Part shown: in pieces, positions 3,719-6,753 of the stretch
Numbering within the stretch: the first letter of the stretch is position 1
Layout of the letters: every line of letters begins with the position of its first letter
Source: Chloroflexota bacterium
GTDB lineage: Bacteria > Chloroflexota > Dormibacteria > Dormibacterales > Dormibacteraceae
Direction: 5' to 3'
DNA length: 6,753 nucleotides
Assembly (NCBI GenBank): GCA_005879675.1
Contig: VBJE01000067.1
Location: 1-6,753, forward strand
Made by a program: the position numbers and the translations under genes
Notes under the pieces: model-generated
Database searches by the model: none
Told to the model about the DNA's origin: nothing
The model's input: the letters and a program-made list of their open reading frames with translations, nothing else

Positions 3719-6700
3719 GTCCCCGATCCCCGCGGCCGATCCTTTGTTCGGGGCGGCGTGGGCGGCCGTTGGGCTCCCAAGGCCGTCGCGGCCGTGGAAC
3801 CTGCCCCTCGTCAACGGCCTGGCCGTCGCCGCCATCATCGGCGGGGTCGCCTACCGCCTGTGGCAGGCGCACCTGCCCGACGACGTCCTTCGCATGGAAA
3901 TGATCCTCATCGCGGCGGGCGCCTTCCTCGGGGCCGCGGCGGTGGCGGTCCGGGTCTCGAGGTACGCGACCCGGCTCCTGTTCCAGCTTCCGATCATGGT
4001 CGCGGCGGCGGTCCTCGCGGTCCTCGTCCTCGGCGTCGCGGGCCGCTGGTTGGGCGACGACCTGCCGCCCCTGGCGGCGGTGAGCTTCGCCGCCGTCTTC
4101 CTCCAGTTCGACGTCGGCCTCCACTCGCGTCACTTCGGCTATGTCTTCGCGATCGCGATCGTCGGCCTCGGGGTGCTGTGGGTGTACGCGGTCTCTGAGC
4201 TCATGGTTTCGCTGACCGCGGTCGTCATCTGGACGGCGGTGCTCGCCGGCCTGGGCATCCTCGCCCTCCTCACCAGCCGGACGGTCGAGCGCGACCTGGG
4301 CGTCCAGGTCGAAAGGCAGAGCTCGCTGCTGGCCACGCTCAGCGACCTCGGGGAGGGCCTGGTGATCACCGAGAACGGCCGCTTCGTCGCCGGCAACGAC
4401 GCCTACGTGAACCTGACCGGTTACACGCGCGACGAGCTCGGCGCCATGTCCTCGCTCATCGCCCTGGCGCCGGAGCACGACCGGGACACGCTGGCGAGCA
4501 ACCTCACGCGCCGCCTGTCCGGCGGCGACGCACCCGCCCGCTATACCTCGGCGATCATCGCCAAGAGCGGGCGTCGCGTCGACGTCGAGGTGGCGATCCA
4601 CCGCGTCTCCACGCGCCGGAACCAGCTGCTGACCCTGGTCAGCGACGTCACCGAAAAGCTGCGCGCCGAGGCCGGGGAGCGCGAGACCGAGACCCGCTTC
4701 CGGACACTGTTCCAGCAGGCCCAGGCCGGAATGGCCTTCGCGAGCCTGGATGCGCACATCACGACGGTCAACGCCGCGTTCTCTGAGCTGGTCGGCTACA
4801 GCGACGCCGAGCTGCGCACGCTCTCGCTCCTCGACATCACGCATCCCGACGACGCGGCGGGATTGCAGGATGCGATGCACTCCATGCTCGGCGGCGAGGA
4901 CGAGGGCCGCCGCGTCGAGATGCGCTACACGCGCAAGGACGGAGAGCACGTGTGGGTCGACCTCACGATGCGCCTTGTCCGGGGCGCCGACCAGCGGCCT
5001 GGCTACTTCCAGACCGTGGCGGTCGACATCCGCGACCGCAAGCGGGCCGAGGTACTCCAGGCCGCGCGATTCGCGGTCACGCAGGCGCTCGTGACGTCGC
5101 CGGGCTGGGAGAAGGCCGCGCCCGGCGTGCTCGAGGGTCTGTGCCGATCGCTGGACTGGGAGCTCGCCGAGTACTGGGAGGTGGACTTGGCGCGCGAGGC
5201 AATGCATTTCGTCACGTCGTGGAAGCGACCGGGTCGCGACACCTCGGCCTTCGAGGCGACCGCCGCGGGCCAGACATACCGTCGCGGCGAAGGCCTGGCT
5301 GGGCGCGTGTGGGAGGCGGGCAAACCGATGGCGATGCCGGACCTCGCCGAAGACCCGTCGCCACGCGCGGCCGCCGCTGTCGCCGCGGGCCTACACGGGA
5401 TCGTGGGCTTTCCCGTGCGCAGCGGCCGGCGCGTCGTCGGCATGATCTCGCTCCATACGTGGGCCGCGCGCGACCTCGACGACGGTCTCGTCGCGGTGAT
5501 GAACGACGTCGGCTCGCAGATCGGCGAGTTCGTCGAGCGCAAGCGCGCCGAGGTCGCGTTGCAGGAGAGCGAAAAGCGCATGCGCTCGGTCCTGGACAAC
5601 GTGTCGGACGGCCTCGCGACCATCGACGCGACGGGGATCATCGAGTCCGGGAACCCAGCCGTCGGCAAGCTGTTCGGCTACTCCGAGCAGGAGCTGGTCG
5701 GGGAGCAGGCGGACATCCTGATCGCGACCACCCACCGCAGCGCCTTCGACAACTACCTGAAGCGCCGGCTCTCGATGGACATCCCCGTGAGCGGCGCGCA
5801 CGAGACGATGGGCAAGCGCAAGAACGGCAGCCTCTTCCCGCTCGAGTTCGTGGTCAGCTCGATGCAGGTCGGCTCGCGCCACGTCTTCATCGCCACGCTC
5901 CGCGACATCTCCGAGCGCAAGGCGCACACCGACGCTCTCGAGTACCAGGCGCTGCATGACGCGCTCACCGGCCTGCCCAATCGCAGCCTGTTCGGCGACC
6001 GCCTGCGACAGGCGCTGCTCGCCGCCAGGCGCAACCAGAAGATGTTCGGCGTCCTGCTCCTCGACCTCGACCGCTTCAAGGACATCAACGACGCGCTGGG
6101 CCATGACCGCGGCGACAGCCTTCTGCAAGAGGTGACTGCGCGCCTGCGTGGCGTGCTGCGCGCGACGGACACGATCGCGCGCCTGGGCGGCGACGAGTTC
6201 GCGGTGCTGACGACTGACGCCAGGCATCCGGAGGATGTCACCGCCTCCGCGAAGAAGATCCTGGCTTCGCTCGAGGGGCCGTTCGCCATCGGCGACCACA
6301 TGGTCGAGACCGGCGCCTCGATCGGCATCGCCATGTACCCGGTCCATGGCGATGACCCGAGCACGCTTCTCCGTCGCGCGGACGTGGCGATGTACGTCGC
6401 CAAGCGCTCAGGCGGTGGCTTCACGCTGTACCAGCCGGAGCAGGAGGCGCAGACCCTGCGCCGCTCAGGGCTCGCCGGCGAGCTGCGCCGCTCGATCCCC
6501 CAGGGCGAGCTCGTCCTCCACTATCAGCCGCAGGTCACGCTCGCCACCGGCGCCGTGCGCTCGGTCGAGGCGCTGGTGCGATGGAACCATCCGCGCGAAG
6601 GCCTCATGCCTCCCGACCGCTTCATCCCGATGGCGGAGGAGACGGGCATCATCCATCCGCTGACGGCATGGGTCATCGACACCGCTCTCGAGCAGCTGTG

Positions 6701-6753
6701 CAAGTGGCTGGGCGAAGGCATCGACGTGTCGGTTTCGCTCAATGTCTCGCCCC
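3699..6753 (+). CDS. Membrane PAS-PAS-GAF-PAS-GGDEF-EAL cyclic-di-GMP enzyme (3' end outside window)
   Basis: The frame is open to the window edge, giving at least 1018 residues counted from TTG 3699. It should make and/or degrade cyclic-di-GMP at the inner face of the membrane in response to sensed signals. The N-terminus has about six hydrophobic helices (roughly residues 35-193). PAS1 follows (about 208-323), then PAS2 (333-450, ending VAVDIRDRKRAE), GAF (453-618) and PAS3 (627-747, ending TLRDISERKA). GGDEF (748-918) has DALTGLPNR, LDLDRFKDIND and an intact GGDEF at 830-834. An inhibitory-site RATD (821-824) sits exactly five residues before it. EAL starts near 920, with YQPQ, E957-A-L and SLNVSP visible before the cut. 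Cyclase activity is therefore likely competent and product-inhibited; phosphodiesterase competence cannot be judged. The start is uncertain: TTG 3699 has a TATCGT box 8 nt upstream, while ATG 3618, ATG 3636 and TTG 3744 are alternatives. None has a Shine-Dalgarno sequence. Confidence 0.93.
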   Translation, partial: MAKQLSASPIPAADPLFGAAWAAVGLPRPSRPWNLPLVNGLAVAAIIGGVAYRLWQAHLPDDVLRMEMILIAAGAFLGAAAVAVRVSRYATRLLFQLPIMVAAAVLAVLVLGVAGRWLGDDLPPLAAVSFAAVFLQFDVGLHSRHFGYVFAIAIVGLGVLWVYAVSELMVSLTAVVIWTAVLAGLGILALLTSRTVERDLGVQVERQSSLLATLSDLGEGLVITENGRFVAGNDAYVNLTGYTRDELGAMSSLIALAPEHDRDTLASNLTRRLSGGDAPARYTSAIIAKSGRRVDVEVAIHRVSTRRNQLLTLVSDVTEKLRAEAGERETETRFRTLFQQAQAGMAFASLDAHITTVNAAFSELVGYSDAELRTLSLLDITHPDDAAGLQDAMHSMLGGEDEGRRVEMRYTRKDGEHVWVDLTMRLVRGADQRPGYFQTVAVDIRDRKRAEVLQAARFAVTQALVTSPGWEKAAPGVLEGLCRSLDWELAEYWEVDLAREAMHFVTSWKRPGRDTSAFEATAAGQTYRRGEGLAGRVWEAGKPMAMPDLAEDPSPRAAAAVAAGLHGIVGFPVRSGRRVVGMISLHTWAARDLDDGLVAVMNDVGSQIGEFVERKRAEVALQESEKRMRSVLDNVSDGLATIDATGIIESGNPAVGKLFGYSEQELVGEQADILIATTHRSAFDNYLKRRLSMDIPVSGAHETMGKRKNGSLFPLEFVVSSMQVGSRHVFIATLRDISERKAHTDALEYQALHDALTGLPNRSLFGDRLRQALLAARRNQKMFGVLLLDLDRFKDINDALGHDRGDSLLQEVTARLRGVLRATDTIARLGGDEFAVLTTDARHPEDVTASAKKILASLEGPFAIGDHMVETGASIGIAMYPVHGDDPSTLLRRADVAMYVAKRSGGGFTLYQPEQEAQTLRRSGLAGELRRSIPQGELVLHYQPQVTLATGAVRSVEALVRWNHPREGLMPPDRFIPMAEETGIIHPLTAWVIDTALEQLCKWLGEGIDVSVSLNVSP

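Noticed and set aside
3630..3724. A 95-nt selenocysteine-type tRNA on the minus strand, using CCTCCCC pairing with GGGGACG
   Set aside because: The acceptor pairs 6 of 7, but there is no UCA anticodon in a proper loop and no long variable arm. The shorter 76-nt cloverleaf explains the arms better.
3684..5207. Long minus-strand open frame (507 codons) antisense to the sensor gene
   Set aside because: Its translation is low-complexity, rich in Arg/Glu/Asp/His/Gly/Val with no domain, as expected opposite a GC-rich gene. The + strand frame encodes recognisable PAS domains over the same bases.
4952..5959. + strand open frame of 335 codons in a second frame inside the sensor gene
   Set aside because: The product is Arg/Gly/Ala-rich and featureless, while the other + frame gives PAS and GAF domains.
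5391..6347. Minus-strand open frame of 318 codons opposite PAS3 and GGDEF
   Set aside because: It is the complement of a conserved catalytic domain, with no signature of its own.
1..6753. CRISPR array, insertion sequence, integrase or phage genes
   Set aside because: No regularly spaced repeats, transposase or integrase motifs or phage proteins were seen on either strand.

Overview
The window is very GC-rich, with G or C at most third codon positions, and every gene I can support lies on the + strand. Start codons are often GTG or TTG, and no chosen start has a well-spaced Shine-Dalgarno sequence. This suggests a high-GC, largely leaderless-type bacterium such as a Chloroflexota/Dormibacterota or actinobacterial lineage. 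That is inferred from composition and gene style; no marker here fixes the phylum.

Bases 2-2143 are a compact heat-shock block: the C-terminal 141 residues of the repressor HrcA (its 5' end is outside the window), then grpE, then dnaJ, with gaps of 31 and 14 bp. The three form the regulator plus both co-chaperones of DnaK, but dnaK is not between grpE and dnaJ as it often is. Both internal starts (grpE ATG, dnaJ GTG) are preceded by the same hexamer ATCTAG, exactly 6 nt upstream.

Bases 2144-3229 hold a promoter candidate and a secreted lipoprotein. It has a lipobox, a Ser/Thr/Pro linker, two Ig-like putative-Ig (He_PIG-type) repeats and ten further cysteines, four of them in a symmetrical C-x3-C-x5-C-x3-C cluster. 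The 8-mer GCGATTTC occurs three times (two direct, one inverted) around its promoter and start. Bases 3298-3594 encode a small, charged, helical protein of unknown function.

Bases 3595-3698 contain no convincing gene but are rich in inverted repeats: a short GC hairpin, a perfect 9-bp stem with a 3-nt loop, and a minus-strand segment (3643-3718) that folds as a degenerate tRNA-like cloverleaf. From about 3699 to the window end runs one very large gene. Its product is a membrane protein with about six transmembrane helices, then PAS-PAS-GAF-PAS-GGDEF-EAL, a dual-domain cyclic-di-GMP enzyme with intact GGDEF, RxxD inhibitory-site and EAL motifs, cut by the window edge inside EAL.

The heat-shock genes form one functional unit. 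The lipoprotein, the small gene and the c-di-GMP sensor look like separate transcription units. I see no CRISPR array, insertion sequence, phage gene or rRNA. The most unusual items are the tRNA-like/hairpin region, the GCGATTTC triplet and the shared ATCTAG start motif. I do not see a clear new multi-gene system.
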